A stretch of 62,500 bases of DNA, taken from contig NC_012491.1 in NCBI RefSeq assembly GCF_000010165.1, positions 197,501 through 260,000 on the forward strand, in the 5' to 3' direction. Both the position numbers and the translations under genes were made by a program. Positions 10,284 to 19,447 of the stretch are shown piece after piece. The stretch's first letter is position 1. Each line of letters opens with the position of its first letter. Source of the DNA: Brevibacillus brevis NBRC 100599 (GTDB taxonomy: Bacteria > Bacillota > Bacilli > Brevibacillales > Brevibacillaceae). Below the pieces are notes generated by a model. It ran no database searches, was not told where the DNA came from, and worked only from the letters and a program-made list of their open reading frames with translations.

Positions 10284-10313
10284 ATTATAAGAAGGGAGTC
10301 AGCTCCCTGTCAA
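10284..10313 (-). promoter_or_regulatory. Consensus SigA promoter of the - strand unknown gene, with palindromic spacer
   Basis: Read on the - strand: TTGACA (10313-10308), an 18-base spacer, TATAAT (10289-10284); both hexamers are perfect. The spacer holds the inverted repeat GGGAG-CTGA-CTCCC (10294-10307), placed where a repressor could sit. A second inverted repeat, GTATCGT/ACGATAC (10249-10279), falls at the start of the transcript. Confidence 0.82.
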
Positions 10314-10344
10314 TTTAACATCGAAGGAAACGAGTGTTCCCGGG

Positions 10345-10374
10345 TTGACGAGAAAATGACAACTATGTTAAAAT
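10345..10374 (+). promoter_or_regulatory. Upstream candidate promoter of yacL
   Basis: TTGACG (10345-10350), 18 bases, TAAAAT (10369-10374). Divergent from the promoter at 10284-10313, their -35 boxes being about 30 bases apart. Confidence 0.6.
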
Positions 10375-10384
10375 TTTTGGCTAT

Positions 10385-10414
10385 TTGACATGGCAAAATC
10401 TTTTTTGCTATAGT
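10385..10414 (+). promoter_or_regulatory. SigA promoter of the yacL-ispD-ispF operon
   Basis: TTGACA (10385-10390), 18 bases, TATAGT (10409-10414), about 90 bases before the yacL start. The stronger of the two tandem candidates. Confidence 0.8.
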
Positions 10415-10507
10415 GAGGGAAAGTAAGATGAAGCATTATAATGATTTGGAAAAAAATAGGTTTTTACTCTTAGGCTTCTGTCTATATTAGTAAAAGGAGG
10501 TGAAGGC

Positions 10508-11596
10508 ATGTTACGCCGAGTAGGAAAATTCATTTTTGTTTTGATTGGTGCCGGATTGGGGTATCGATTTGGTGACGAATTGTTCTCGTTGCTCGACCCA
10601 CTGTTAAACTTTGGTGTAGTAGCCGGATCGCAATATATTGGGGCTGTACTAGGTGCCATCTTGTTTTTCTTTTTAGCGAATTGGGTTGTGGATTATGTTC
10701 TGCGCATCGTTCGATGGGGTGAAGAGACACTCGTCAAAATGCCGGTTGTCGATGTGATGTTCGGAGCGATGGGGTTGATTAGTGGTCTTATTGTTGCATT
10801 CTTATTATTCCTGCCCATCAGTAAAATTCCGATTCCATTTGTGGGAGATCTTTTGCCGTTAATTGTTTCCGGGTTGCTCGGTTATTTGGGCTTCCAGGTA
10901 GGGTTTCGCAAGCGGGACGAGATTATGTCGGTATTTTCGATTGGACGTAAGGATAAGAAAAAGGATAGCGCAACAACTACCGTTAACCTGGAAAATAAAA
11001 TCCTCGATACCAGTGTCATTATTGACGGACGCATCGCAGATATTTGCCGTACCGGCTTTCTAGAAGGGGTTCTGGTCATTCCGGGATTTGTGTTAGAGGA
11101 GTTGCAGCATATCGCCGATTCCTCCGATGTACTGAAGAGAAACCGCGGTCGTCGGGGTCTGGATATCTTGAACAAGATTCAAAAAGAAATGAAGGTAAAG
11201 GTTCAGATTTGGGAAGGCGATTTTGAAGAAGTATCCGAGGTGGACAGCAAGCTGATCAAGCTCGCAAAGCTCATTAACGGAAAGGTCGTAACAAACGACT
11301 TCAACCTGAACAAGGTATGTGAGCTGCAAGGTGTTGCGGTATTGAACATCAATGATTTAGCGAATGCAGTCAAGCCCGTAGTTTTACCTGGAGAAGAGAT
11401 GAACGTCCAAGTCATCAAGGATGGGAAAGAGCACGGTCAGGGTGTCGCTTACCTGGACGATGGCACGATGATTGTTGTAGAGGGCGGACGAGAATACATC
11501 GGAAACGACGTCGATGTTCTCGTAACGAGTGTGCTACAAACTTCAGCAGGACGAATGATCTTCGCCAAACCAAAGTTGCTGGAACGAGCGTTATAG
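10508..11596 (+). CDS. yacL: PIN/TRAM-domain membrane protein YacL
   Basis: 362 residues. Four predicted N-terminal membrane helices (residues 1-130) anchor a cytoplasmic PIN nuclease-like domain beginning [14 protein letters not shown], with further conserved acidic residues in [10 protein letters not shown] and VVTNDFNLN, and a C-terminal TRAM RNA-binding domain (from about residue 295, [21 protein letters not shown]). It is presumably a membrane-bound ribonuclease; substrates are unknown. AAAGGAGGTG lies a few bases before ATG 10508. Heads an operon with ispD and ispF, as in Bacillus subtilis. Confidence 0.9.
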   Translation: MLRRVGKFIFVLIGAGLGYRFGDELFSLLDPLLNFGVVAGSQYIGAVLGAILFFFLANWVVDYVLRIVRWGEETLVKMPVVDVMFGAMGLISGLIVAFLLFLPISKIPIPFVGDLLPLIVSGLLGYLGFQVGFRKRDEIMSVFSIGRKDKKKDSATTTVNLENKILDTSVIIDGRIADICRTGFLEGVLVIPGFVLEELQHIADSSDVLKRNRGRRGLDILNKIQKEMKVKVQIWEGDFEEVSEVDSKLIKLAKLINGKVVTNDFNLNKVCELQGVAVLNINDLANAVKPVVLPGEEMNVQVIKDGKEHGQGVAYLDDGTMIVVEGGREYIGNDVDVLVTSVLQTSAGRMIFAKPKLLERAL

Positions 11597-11623
11597 AAAA
11601 GACAACAGGAGAGGGATGAAGCA

Positions 11624-12310
11624 GTGAGTACGGGTGTCGTGATCGTTGCAGCCGGTTCGGGTAAACGAATGGGTGGGCAACGAAACAAGTTGTGGTTACC
11701 GCTTGCGGGCGAGCCGATCCTGGCTCATACGGTACGTCTATTTGCTACTCATCCCGACATTGATGAAGTCGTGCTGGTGGTGAGTGAAGCAGACCACGCA
11801 GAAGTAATGACCTTGATCTCGGCTGAAAAGCTGATGGTTGTGATTACTATGGGGGGAGCAGAGCGACAGGACAGTGTGAGAAATGGCTTGGCTTCCCTAT
11901 CCGCAAATTGCGATTACGTACTGGTTCACGATGCTGCCCGTCCTTTCGTCACTCGCAAACAGATCAGTGACATGATCAAACAGGTACAACAAGATCAGGC
12001 AACGATCATGGCAGTACCTGTCAAAGATACGATTAAAGTGGTGGGGGTAAATGGACTTGTAGAGTCAACCCCGGCACGGGAAAGCTTGTGGGCGGTTCAA
12101 ACCCCACAAGCTTTTCGTATGTCTTTACTGCGAGAGGCACATCAGGCAGCAGGGGAAGCAGGGAAGCTGGGTACGGATGATGCGATGCTGGTTGAGTGGC
12201 TGGGTCATCCGGTATCGATTATGCAGGGAAGCTATGAGAACATTAAGATTACGACGCCAGACGATCTGTGGTTTGGTGAAGAGATATTGCGGAAACGAAA
12301 GGGAGAGTAG
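11624..12310 (+). CDS. ispD: 2-C-methyl-D-erythritol 4-phosphate cytidylyltransferase
   Basis: 228 residues. The nucleotidyltransferase signature AAGSGKRMGGQRNK near the N-terminus binds CTP and VHDAARPFVT is the second conserved block; IspD joins CMP to MEP in the non-mevalonate isoprenoid pathway. Start is GTG 11624, preceded by AGGAGAGGG. The ispF start lies three bases after the stop, so translation is probably coupled. Confidence 0.94.
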   Translation: MSTGVVIVAAGSGKRMGGQRNKLWLPLAGEPILAHTVRLFATHPDIDEVVLVVSEADHAEVMTLISAEKLMVVITMGGAERQDSVRNGLASLSANCDYVLVHDAARPFVTRKQISDMIKQVQQDQATIMAVPVKDTIKVVGVNGLVESTPARESLWAVQTPQAFRMSLLREAHQAAGEAGKLGTDDAMLVEWLGHPVSIMQGSYENIKITTPDDLWFGEEILRKRKGE

Positions 12311-12313
12311 TTC

Positions 12314-12787
12314 ATGCGTATTGGACAAGGTTTTGACGTGCATCAATTAGTAGAGGGGCGTCCATGCATTATTGGAGGCGTCACCATCCCGAATGAAAAA
12401 GGCTTGCTAGGGCATTCTGACGCGGATGTTCTCCTCCATGCGATTAGTGACGCGATTCTTGGAGCGATTGGTGAGGGGGATATTGGCCGTCATTTTCCGG
12501 ATACAGACCCGGCTTTTAAGGATGCCGATAGCGTAAAGCTGCTGGAGCATGTATGGAAGTTGGTTCGGGAGCGCGGCTACCGATTAGGTAACGTGGATGC
12601 AACGATCATTGCTCAAGCGCCGAAAATGGCACCGTACATTCCGCAAATGTGTGAAGTCATTGCACGCGTGCTGGAGGCAGACGATCTCTCGCAAGTGAAT
12701 GTGAAGGCGACGACATCCGAGAAACTCGGTTTTACAGGCAGAGGGGAAGGAATCGCTTCGCAGGCGGTATGCTTGCTTGTCAAGTAG
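12314..12787 (+). CDS. ispF: 2-C-methyl-D-erythritol 2,4-cyclodiphosphate synthase
   Basis: 157 residues, standard size. GQGFDVHQL carries the zinc-ligand Asp and His, and [16 protein letters not shown] with [11 protein letters not shown] the remaining active-site blocks. The trimeric enzyme cyclises CDP-ME 2-phosphate to MEcPP with release of CMP. Coupled to ispD; the remaining pathway genes are not in the window. Confidence 0.95.
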   Translation: MRIGQGFDVHQLVEGRPCIIGGVTIPNEKGLLGHSDADVLLHAISDAILGAIGEGDIGRHFPDTDPAFKDADSVKLLEHVWKLVRERGYRLGNVDATIIAQAPKMAPYIPQMCEVIARVLEADDLSQVNVKATTSEKLGFTGRGEGIASQAVCLLVK

Positions 12788-12874
12788 AGGGGCAAGGTGT
12801 AACATAAAGCCTTAGATACGTTTTTACTTAGGTCAAGGTTATAGCCTTTTACATTCATAAGGATGGTGCTACCA

Positions 12875-14341
12875 ATGGCGAAAGAAATTCGCACTCGTTA
12901 TGCGCCGAGTCCTACGGGGCATTTACACATCGGCGGTGCGCGAACAGCGCTCTTTAATTATCTTTTTGCGAAACATCACGGTGGTTCGTTCATCGTTCGG
13001 ATTGAAGATACGGACCAAACGCGCAATAAGGAAAATGCGGACGAAGAGCAAATGAAAAACCTGAAATGGCTCGGCGTAACATGGGAAGAAGGTACAGACG
13101 TTGGGGGACCATATGGACCGTACCGTCAAACAGAGCGCCTGGACATTTATCGGAAATATATCGATCAACTGCTAGCAGAAGGCAAAGCATACTACTGCTA
13201 CGCGACAAAAGAAGAGCTGGATGCAGAACGTGAAGAACAGCTCGCGCGTGGAGAAACACCACGCATTCTGGAAAAGCACCGCCATGTAACGGACGAGCAG
13301 CGGGCTCAGTACGAAGCAGAAGGTCGAGTGCCATCCATTCACTTCCTCGTTCAGGATGATCGCGAATATGTCGTGAACGACCTGATTCGCGGCCAGGTAA
13401 CATTCAACTCCAACGAGATGGGCGATTTCGTTATTTGCCGTCCGGATGGGATTCCTACATACAACTTCGCTGTTGTAGTGGACGACTATTTGATGAAAAT
13501 TAGCCACGTCATTCGTGGAGAAGAGCATCTGTCTAACACGCCTCGTCAATTGATGATTTACGAAGCGTTTGGATGGGAAGCGCCTGACTTTGCTCACTTG
13601 GCACTGATCCTCAACCAAGACGGCAAAAAGATGTCCAAGCGCGATGAGAGCATTCTTCAGTTCATTGAACAGTACCGTGACCTGGGCTTCTTGCCAGAAG
13701 CAATCGTGAACTTCCTTGTTCTCTTGGGATGGTCTCCAGGTGGCGAAGAAGAGATTTTCTTAATGGAAGATCTGATCAAGCTGTTCTCAATGGATCGCGT
13801 GAACAAGTCTCCAGCTGTGTTTGATGCAACGAAGATGAACTGGATGAACAACTTTTATTTGAAGCGTCAACCGCTGGATATGATTACAGACATGTGTATC
13901 CCGCATCTGCAAAAAGCTGGCTTCATCGAAGAGACTTTGTCTGCTGAGAAGCGCGAATGGGTTCGCAGTATCGTAGGCCTGTACCAAGAGCAAATGTCCT
14001 ACTGTGCGCAAATCGTTCCGTTGGCAGCCCTTTTCTTCCTCGACGAAGTGGTGTACGATGAAGAAGCAACTCTGGTGCTGAAAGAACCGCAATTGCCGGA
14101 AGTACTTGCTTCCTTTGTGAAACACCTTTCTGCCCAGGATGCATATAATGTGGATGTTATTAAAGCGGTACTCAAGGACGTGCAAAAGGAAACGGGTCAC
14201 AAAGGCAAGGCGTTGTTTATGCCGGTTCGCGTAGGAGCAACTGGCCAGGCGCATGGTCGTGATTTGGCAGAGACGTTGTATCTGCTTGGACGCGACAAGG
14301 TGATTGCACGTGCACAACAAGTAATTGCAAACGGTCAGTAA
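12875..14341 (+). CDS. gltX: Glutamyl-tRNA synthetase
   Basis: 488 residues of a class I synthetase. The HIGH-type motif is in APSPTGHLHIGG and the KMSKS-type motif is KKMSKRDES; the C-terminal helical domain binds the anticodon. In Bacilli this enzyme also charges tRNA-Gln with glutamate for transamidation by GatCAB. An in-frame ATG at 12863 lies in the presumed Shine-Dalgarno region (AAGGATGGTG), so ATG 12875 (MAKEIRTRYAPS) is chosen. It follows ispF by 87 bases with no clear terminator. Confidence 0.96.
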   Translation: MAKEIRTRYAPSPTGHLHIGGARTALFNYLFAKHHGGSFIVRIEDTDQTRNKENADEEQMKNLKWLGVTWEEGTDVGGPYGPYRQTERLDIYRKYIDQLLAEGKAYYCYATKEELDAEREEQLARGETPRILEKHRHVTDEQRAQYEAEGRVPSIHFLVQDDREYVVNDLIRGQVTFNSNEMGDFVICRPDGIPTYNFAVVVDDYLMKISHVIRGEEHLSNTPRQLMIYEAFGWEAPDFAHLALILNQDGKKMSKRDESILQFIEQYRDLGFLPEAIVNFLVLLGWSPGGEEEIFLMEDLIKLFSMDRVNKSPAVFDATKMNWMNNFYLKRQPLDMITDMCIPHLQKAGFIEETLSAEKREWVRSIVGLYQEQMSYCAQIVPLAALFFLDEVVYDEEATLVLKEPQLPEVLASFVKHLSAQDAYNVDVIKAVLKDVQKETGHKGKALFMPVRVGATGQAHGRDLAETLYLLGRDKVIARAQQVIANGQ

Positions 14342-14370
14342 GTATTGGCTGGCTATCTTTTATAAATAAG

Positions 14371-14663
14371 GAATGCGACGATCAGGAGAAGTACAACAGT
14401 CTGCACATCTACAGAGAGGATGGATAGGTGAGAGCCATCTGATGTGTCCTGTATGGAAATGCCCCTGTGAGCAATGAGCTGAACCTATCTTTTTGAAAAG
14501 ATATCAGTAGGCGTCATCGGCCTCCCGCCGTTATCGGGATATGAGCGAGATCGTTCGAGGTTGTTTGTTATGTCTTTGCAGCCAAGACGATCTAAGCAGA
14601 GTGGAACCACGGTAAACCCGTCTCTGTCCCTTCGAATTGGAGGGGATAGGGACGTTTTTTTAT
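14371..14663 (+). ncRNA. Cysteine T-box riboswitch controlling cysE-cysS
   Basis: The 377-base space before cysE is a T-box leader. Stem I has the AGGAGAAGTA and ACAGAGAGGATGG elements and the GGTGAGAGCC loop; the specifier loop reads GGAAA-TGC-CCCTGTGAG, giving the Cys codon TGC at 14460-14462. The T-box core AGAGTGGAACCACGG is at 14598-14612. The terminator CGTCTCTGTCC / GGATAGGGACG plus a T-run (14619-14663) is mutually exclusive with the antiterminator containing the T-box core. Uncharged tRNA-Cys should allow readthrough into cysE-cysS. Confidence 0.95.
14619..14663 (+). terminator. T-box terminator hairpin
   Basis: Conditional terminator of the T-box leader: a stem of about 11 pairs including G-U pairs, followed by TTTTTTT. 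Its 5' arm begins just after the antiterminator bases. Confidence 0.88.
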
Positions 14664-14718
14664 TTTAGAGGAAGTTGAACACTCGGCAGGTAAATCAGGC
14701 AGGAGGTGCCACCCAAAA

Positions 14719-15384
14719 ATGTTAGCACAGATGAGAGATGACATTCATGCTGTTTTTGAACGAGACCCGGCTGCGCGCAGTACGCTGGAAGTCGTCATGA
14801 CCTATTCCGGATTGCACGCGATATGGGGGCACCGGATTGCCCACAGGCTCTGGAAAGCTGAGCTGTGTACACTCGCCCGAATTGTCTCTCAACTATCCCG
14901 CTTTTTCACGGGAATTGAGATTCACCCGGGCGCGACAATTGGCCGCGGCCTGTTCATTGACCATGGCATGGGTGTTGTGATCGGAGAGACGTGCGAAATC
15001 GGAGACAATGTAACGATTTATCAAGGGGTTACACTCGGGGGAACAGGTAAAGAAAAAGGAAAGCGTCACCCTACGATCGGCAATGATGTCATTATTGCAA
15101 CGGGAGCAAAGGTGTTGGGCTCCTTCAAAATTGGCGATAATTCAAAGATAGGGGCTGGTGCCGTTGTTTTGCAGGAGGTACCGCCGAACTCGACCGTAGT
15201 AGGAATCAAGGGGCGTATCGTCATCCAGGATGGCAAGCGGGTCAAAAATGACCTGGACCATGTAAACATGCCAGACCCGGTAGCGGATACGATTCGTATG
15301 ATGCAAAAGGAAATTGATCAATTACGCAAAGAATTGGAGCTTTTGAGGGAGGATAAAAAGAACGATGGGCATTCAGCTGACTAA
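14719..15384 (+). CDS. cysE: Serine O-acetyltransferase
   Basis: 221 residues. An N-terminal helical part is followed by left-handed hexapeptide repeats, with the family signature [22 protein letters not shown] (given here as HPGATIGRG then [12 protein letters not shown]) holding catalytic histidines. It acetylates serine for cysteine synthesis. CAGGAGGTG precedes ATG 14719. The 3' end overlaps cysS by 20 bases, linking cysteine production and tRNA-Cys charging in one T-box-controlled unit. Confidence 0.95.
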   Translation: MLAQMRDDIHAVFERDPAARSTLEVVMTYSGLHAIWGHRIAHRLWKAELCTLARIVSQLSRFFTGIEIHPGATIGRGLFIDHGMGVVIGETCEIGDNVTIYQGVTLGGTGKEKGKRHPTIGNDVIIATGAKVLGSFKIGDNSKIGAGAVVLQEVPPNSTVVGIKGRIVIQDGKRVKNDLDHVNMPDPVADTIRMMQKEIDQLRKELELLREDKKNDGHSAD

Positions 15385-16771
15385 CACGATGACGCGGCGA
15401 AAGGAACCGTTTCACACATTGGAGCCAGGAAAGGTAAAAATGTACGTGTGCGGCCCGACCGTGTACAATTACATTCACATTGGAAATGCGCGCCCTGCCA
15501 TTGTATTTGATACACTGCGCCGTTACTTGAAATATCGTGGCTACGAAGTGACATTCGTGCAAAACATTACGGACGTAGATGACAAACTGATTCGTGTGGC
15601 GAATCAGGAAGGTGTCACTGTCAAAGAAGTGGCGGATCGATACACAGATGCGTACAATGCTGATCTGAAATCACTGAACGTATCGCCTCCAGATATTCAA
15701 CCGCGAGTGATGCAGACCATTCCGGAGATCATTGAATTCGTGCAAGGGCTGATTGAAAAAGGCTTTGCCTACGAGAGTGAAGGTGACGTCTATTTCCGCA
15801 CGGGGCGTTTTCAGGAATACGGAAAGCTTTCGCATCAACCGTTGGATGATTTGCAGGCAGGTGCTCGTGTAGAAATCAACGAGAAAAAGGAACATCCCCT
15901 GGACTTTGTGCTTTGGAAAGCGGCCAAGACTGGAGAAGTTACTTGGGATAGTCCGTGGGGCGAAGGAAGACCGGGATGGCATATTGAGTGCTCGGCAATG
16001 GCCCTGAAGTTTTTAGGGGAGGAAATCGATATTCATGCAGGCGGAACAGACCTTGTGTTCCCTCACCACGAGAACGAAATTGCCCAGTCGGAGTGCTTTA
16101 CGGGCAAAGTTTTTGCTCGCTACTGGCTGCACAACGGCATGCTCAATATCGACAACGAAAAAATGTCCAAATCCCTCGGGAATTTCTTGCTTGCACGCGA
16201 TCTTTCGGAGAAATTCGGCGGTCAATTAATTCGCTTCTTTATGCTTCAGGGACACTATCGCAACCCGATCAATTTTAGCGAAGAGTTGATCGAACAAGCG
16301 GCCAATGGTTTGGATCGAATCACGACGGCGTATACGAATCTTTCCCATCGTCTGGATACCGCCCGAGCAGAAGAGCCGAATGATCAGGCACAGGAGCAGG
16401 CACGAATCATTGGAGAGCTTCGAGAGCGCTTCATTGCTGAGATGGATGATGATATCAATACAGCGAATGCTATTACCGTTATTTTTGATGTGGTGAAGGA
16501 AGCCAACCTTTATTTGCGTCATCAAAATGTAGGCGAAACCGAAGTTCGTGCATACATGGATTTGTTGGTGGAGTTGACGGAGGTTCTTGGTCTTGACATT
16601 GCAGAAGAGCAGGAGCTGTTGGATAGTGAGATTGATGCGTTGATCGAAGAGCGCACAGAAGCTCGCAAAGCAAGAAACTTTGCGCGTTCTGACGAAATCC
16701 GCGATCTGCTCGCTGCAAAAGGAATCGTGCTTGAGGACACGCCACAAGGTGTTCGCTGGCGTCGAAAATAA
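15365..16771 (+). CDS. cysS: Cysteinyl-tRNA synthetase
   Basis: 468 residues, class I. The zinc-binding and HIGH region reads [16 protein letters not shown]; further zinc ligands lie in HIECSAMA and [10 protein letters not shown]; the KMSKS motif is KMSKSLGN. The start ATG lies inside the end of cysE with GGGAGGA upstream. Coexpressed with cysE under the T-box. Confidence 0.96.
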   Translation: MGIQLTNTMTRRKEPFHTLEPGKVKMYVCGPTVYNYIHIGNARPAIVFDTLRRYLKYRGYEVTFVQNITDVDDKLIRVANQEGVTVKEVADRYTDAYNADLKSLNVSPPDIQPRVMQTIPEIIEFVQGLIEKGFAYESEGDVYFRTGRFQEYGKLSHQPLDDLQAGARVEINEKKEHPLDFVLWKAAKTGEVTWDSPWGEGRPGWHIECSAMALKFLGEEIDIHAGGTDLVFPHHENEIAQSECFTGKVFARYWLHNGMLNIDNEKMSKSLGNFLLARDLSEKFGGQLIRFFMLQGHYRNPINFSEELIEQAANGLDRITTAYTNLSHRLDTARAEEPNDQAQEQARIIGELRERFIAEMDDDINTANAITVIFDVVKEANLYLRHQNVGETEVRAYMDLLVELTEVLGLDIAEEQELLDSEIDALIEERTEARKARNFARSDEIRDLLAAKGIVLEDTPQGVRWRRK

Positions 16772-16788
16772 GGGGCCGAAGAAAATAA

Positions 16789-17193
16789 ATGCAAAAAGAA
16801 GAACTGACCCGAGATCCTAATCTGACAAATCCACTCGTGCTTGCCTTCCTCGGGGATGCTACCTATTCGCATTGTGTCAGGTATCATTTGATCGCCAAGG
16901 GGCTGGTTAAACCAAACCAGCTCCACAAGGCGGCCAACCGCTATGTTTCAGCGAAAGCACAGGCCAATGTGTTGTTGACGTTAATGCCCACATTGCCGGA
17001 GGAAGAATTGAATGTAGTGAAGCGGGGGCGGAATGCTAAATCCGGCTCCAGTGCCAAAAACGCAGATATTATCGACTACCGTCATGCAACGGCTTTTGAA
17101 GCATTGATCGGGTACCTGTACTTGAGTGGAAAAGAAGAGCGGATCGCTGAAATTGTGCAGCAGGCTTTTGCCATAGTGGAAGGAGAATCATGA
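16789..17193 (+). CDS. mrnC: Mini-ribonuclease III
   Basis: 134 residues, an RNase III catalytic domain without the double-stranded RNA-binding domain. LAFLGDATYSHCVR holds the catalytic aspartate and FEALIGYLYL the RNase III signature glutamate. In Bacillus it matures 23S rRNA ends. It lies between cysS and rlmB with short spacing, as in other Bacilli. Confidence 0.93.
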   Translation: MQKEELTRDPNLTNPLVLAFLGDATYSHCVRYHLIAKGLVKPNQLHKAANRYVSAKAQANVLLTLMPTLPEEELNVVKRGRNAKSGSSAKNADIIDYRHATAFEALIGYLYLSGKEERIAEIVQQAFAIVEGES

Positions 17194-17194
17194 A

Positions 17195-17950
17195 ATGAGT
17201 GAAGAATGGATTCTGGGGAAAAACCCCGTCATCGAGGCTTTGCGATCAGGCCGTACGATCAATAAGATTTGGGTTGCAGAGGGAACGAATAAAAATCTGA
17301 TGGGACCTGTCTTTGCCTTGGCAAAAGAACAGGGTGTCATTGTGACGACAGCGAACCGCAAAAAGCTGGATCAGCTTGTGTCGACGGACAACCACCAGGG
17401 TGTAGTGGCTTCTGTCGCTGCTTACGATTACGTAGAAGTAGACGATATTTTAAAGCGGGCAGAGGAGAAAAACGAGGCGCCGTTTATTTTGCTGCTGGAC
17501 GAGCTGGAGGATCCGCATAACCTCGGTTCCATCATGCGGACAGCCGATGCAGTCGGGGCTCATGGTGTCATCATTCCAAAACGACGTTCAGTCAGTCTTA
17601 CAGCAACAGTGGCAAAAGCTTCGGCAGGGGCAATCAACTACGTACCGGTAGCACGAGTGACGAACTTGGTTCGTACCATGGAAGAGCTCAAAGAACGCGG
17701 TGTTTGGATCGCGGGAACAGACGCGAGTGCCAAGCAAGATTTCCGCCAGGGTGATTATACGATGCCGCTTGCAATTGTCATTGGCAGCGAAGGAAAAGGC
17801 ATGAGTCGTCTTGTCCGGGAAAACTGTGATTTTCTGTACAGCCTTCCGATGGCGGGCAATGTTACCTCACTCAATGCTTCTGTAGCAGCTGCCTTGTTGA
17901 TGTATGAAGTCTATCGCTCCAGGAGTCCAATTCCGACGCGGGTGAAATGA
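17195..17950 (+). CDS. rlmB: 23S rRNA (guanosine-2'-O-)-methyltransferase RlmB
   Basis: 251 residues of a SPOUT/TrmH-family enzyme: an N-terminal L30e-like substrate-binding part (ILGKNPVIEALR), then the knotted SAM-binding domain with DELEDPHNLGSIMRTADA, GSEGKGMSRLV and NVTSLNASVAAALL. Likely methylates the 23S rRNA G2251 equivalent. Starts one base after the mrnC stop and ends one base before rae1, so these are translationally packed. Confidence 0.92.
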   Translation: MSEEWILGKNPVIEALRSGRTINKIWVAEGTNKNLMGPVFALAKEQGVIVTTANRKKLDQLVSTDNHQGVVASVAAYDYVEVDDILKRAEEKNEAPFILLLDELEDPHNLGSIMRTADAVGAHGVIIPKRRSVSLTATVAKASAGAINYVPVARVTNLVRTMEELKERGVWIAGTDASAKQDFRQGDYTMPLAIVIGSEGKGMSRLVRENCDFLYSLPMAGNVTSLNASVAAALLMYEVYRSRSPIPTRVK

Positions 17951-17951
17951 C

Positions 17952-18476
17952 ATGGCGAAACGAAAAGCCAAGCAGCTGTTGATCGTAGATGGATACAATA
18001 TCATCGGCGCCTGGCCCGATCTGCGCCTGTTGAAGGATCAAGAGCGGATGGACGAGGCGCGTGATCAATTAATCGCAAAAATGGCTGAGTACCAGAGCTA
18101 CACTGGTGTGATGGTCATCATTGTCTTTGATGCGTACAACGTTCCTGGTAGTGGCCGTCAAATGGAAGACTTCCAGGTTGAAGTTTATTTCACGAAAAAA
18201 AAGGAGACGGCAGACGAGAAAATTGAGCAATTAGTCTCCCAATTTCACAATAAAAATCGACAAATTTATGTAGCAACTTCTGACTATACCTCTCAACGTG
18301 TCATATTTGGGCAGGGGGCTTTGCGCAAATCAGCGCGGGAGTTGTTGCTCGATATGGAAAATGCGGGCAAGGAAATCAAGAAACAGGTCGAAAAAACGCA
18401 AGAAGAACGTTTCTCCACGCGGATTACGCTGAATGATGAAATAGCGAAAATATTCGAAAAATGGAGAAGGGAATAA
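17952..18476 (+). CDS. rae1: Ribosome-associated NYN-domain endoribonuclease Rae1 (YacP)
   Basis: 174 residues. The NYN/PIN-like fold begins LLIVDGYNIIGAWPDL, with the metal-binding aspartate, and continues with VIIVFDAYNV and VATSDYTSQRVI. In Bacillus subtilis the homologue cleaves mRNAs in the ribosomal A site. ATG follows the rlmB stop by one base. Confidence 0.9.
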   Translation: MAKRKAKQLLIVDGYNIIGAWPDLRLLKDQERMDEARDQLIAKMAEYQSYTGVMVIIVFDAYNVPGSGRQMEDFQVEVYFTKKKETADEKIEQLVSQFHNKNRQIYVATSDYTSQRVIFGQGALRKSARELLLDMENAGKEIKKQVEKTQEERFSTRITLNDEIAKIFEKWRRE

Positions 18477-18487
18477 CTTGGATTCGG

Positions 18488-18517
18488 TTGACGCTTTTTT
18501 ACGGCATCATGTATAAT
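18488..18517 (+). promoter_or_regulatory. SigA promoter of sigH
   Basis: TTGACG (18488-18493), 18 bases, perfect TATAAT (18512-18517), about 43 bases before the sigH start. It gives sigH expression independent of the cysS-rae1 unit. In Bacillus the corresponding promoter is repressed by AbrB, which has no clear sequence signature. Confidence 0.85.
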
Positions 18518-18559
18518 AACGCTATCTATTGGAGAAACCGGTTGGCGGAGGGATCATTT

Positions 18560-19210
18560 GTGAGTGTTGACCTCAAGGAGTTAAAACATGCCCAATATGA
18601 ACTAATGACCGACGAAGAAGTAGTCGACCTGGTTCGCGATAATGACGCCGAAGCTTTGGAGTATTTGATCAACAAATACAAGAACTTCGTTCGTGCCAAA
18701 GCGAGATCCTATTTTCTTATTGGGGCTGACCGCGAAGACATCGTGCAGGAAGGGATGATCGGACTGTACAAGTCTATTCGCGACTTCCGAGGAGACAAGC
18801 TCACGTCGTTCAAGGCATTTGCTGAGCTGTGTATTACCCGTCAGATCATTACCGCGATCAAGACAGCGACACGCCAGAAGCACATCCCGCTCAATTCTTA
18901 CGTCTCACTGGACAAGCCTATCTACGATGAAGATTCTGACCGCACACTCCTCGATGTGATCTCGGGAACAAAAGTGACCGATCCAGAGGAATTGTTTATC
19001 AATCGGGAAGAGTTCGATGATATCGAGGGCAAAATGAGTGAAATTTTGAGTGACTTGGAGCGTCAGGTTCTCATGCTCTATTTGGATGGGCGATCCTATC
19101 AGCAGATTGCCGTCGAGCTGAAGCGTCACGTCAAGTCTATTGATAATGCATTGCAGCGAGTAAAGCGCAAGCTAGAGCGCTATTTGGAAGGAAGAGAGAT
19201 TCATCTGTAG
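18560..19210 (+). CDS. sigH: RNA polymerase sporulation sigma factor SigH
   Basis: 216 residues of a sigma-70 family factor. Region 2 has ARSYFLIGADREDIVQEGMI and GLYKSIRDF, region 4 the helix-turn-helix DGRSYQQIAVELKRHVKSI. Start is GTG 18560, after GGCGGAGGGA; the frame is open further upstream but that part contains the promoter. SigH directs genes for entry into sporulation and competence. Same position before rpmG-secE-nusG as in Bacillus. Confidence 0.96.
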   Translation: MSVDLKELKHAQYELMTDEEVVDLVRDNDAEALEYLINKYKNFVRAKARSYFLIGADREDIVQEGMIGLYKSIRDFRGDKLTSFKAFAELCITRQIITAIKTATRQKHIPLNSYVSLDKPIYDEDSDRTLLDVISGTKVTDPEELFINREEFDDIEGKMSEILSDLERQVLMLYLDGRSYQQIAVELKRHVKSIDNALQRVKRKLERYLEGREIHL

Positions 19211-19230
19211 AGAATCTCTCTTTTTATTTT
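19193..19230 (+). terminator. Rho-independent terminator of sigH
   Basis: AGAGAGATTC and GAATCTCTCT form a perfect ten-base stem followed by TTTTTATTTT. The 5' arm overlaps the last sigH codons. Confidence 0.9.
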
Positions 19231-19267
19231 GGAAGCAAAAGGACTATCTCTTGTCAAGTCATTTTGT

Positions 19268-19296
19268 TTGACATGGGTATTTCGGTATGATAAATT
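19268..19296 (+). promoter_or_regulatory. Promoter of rpmG-secE-nusG
   Basis: TTGACA (19268-19273), 17 bases, TAAATT (19291-19296). It leaves a leader of about 145 bases before rpmG. Confidence 0.75.
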
Positions 19297-19301
19297 TATT
19301 T

Positions 19302-19342
19302 AGGTAGCCATAGACTCTTATCTCTCTGTTCTATGGTTACTT
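19302..19342 (+). other. Leader hairpin at the 5' end of the rpmG-secE-nusG transcript
   Basis: AGGTAGCCATAGA and TCTATGGTTACTT pair over 13 positions, including G-U pairs, around a 15-base loop. It would lie at the extreme 5' end of the transcript, where it could stabilise the mRNA or act as a regulatory structure. Not recognised as a known family. Confidence 0.55.
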
Positions 19343-19447
19343 AGGTGAATGAAATGGTCTGGAAAAAGTAGCGGTTTTCCCGTACTATTTATCATCGGGG
19401 TACTTTTAACTAATAGCAGGTTTGAAATGAGATGGAGGTGGCAATAA

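Noticed and set aside
18461..18559. Upstream extension of sigH overlapping rae1
   Set aside because: The region holds the consensus promoter TTGACG-N18-TATAAT, so it is not translated as part of SigH.
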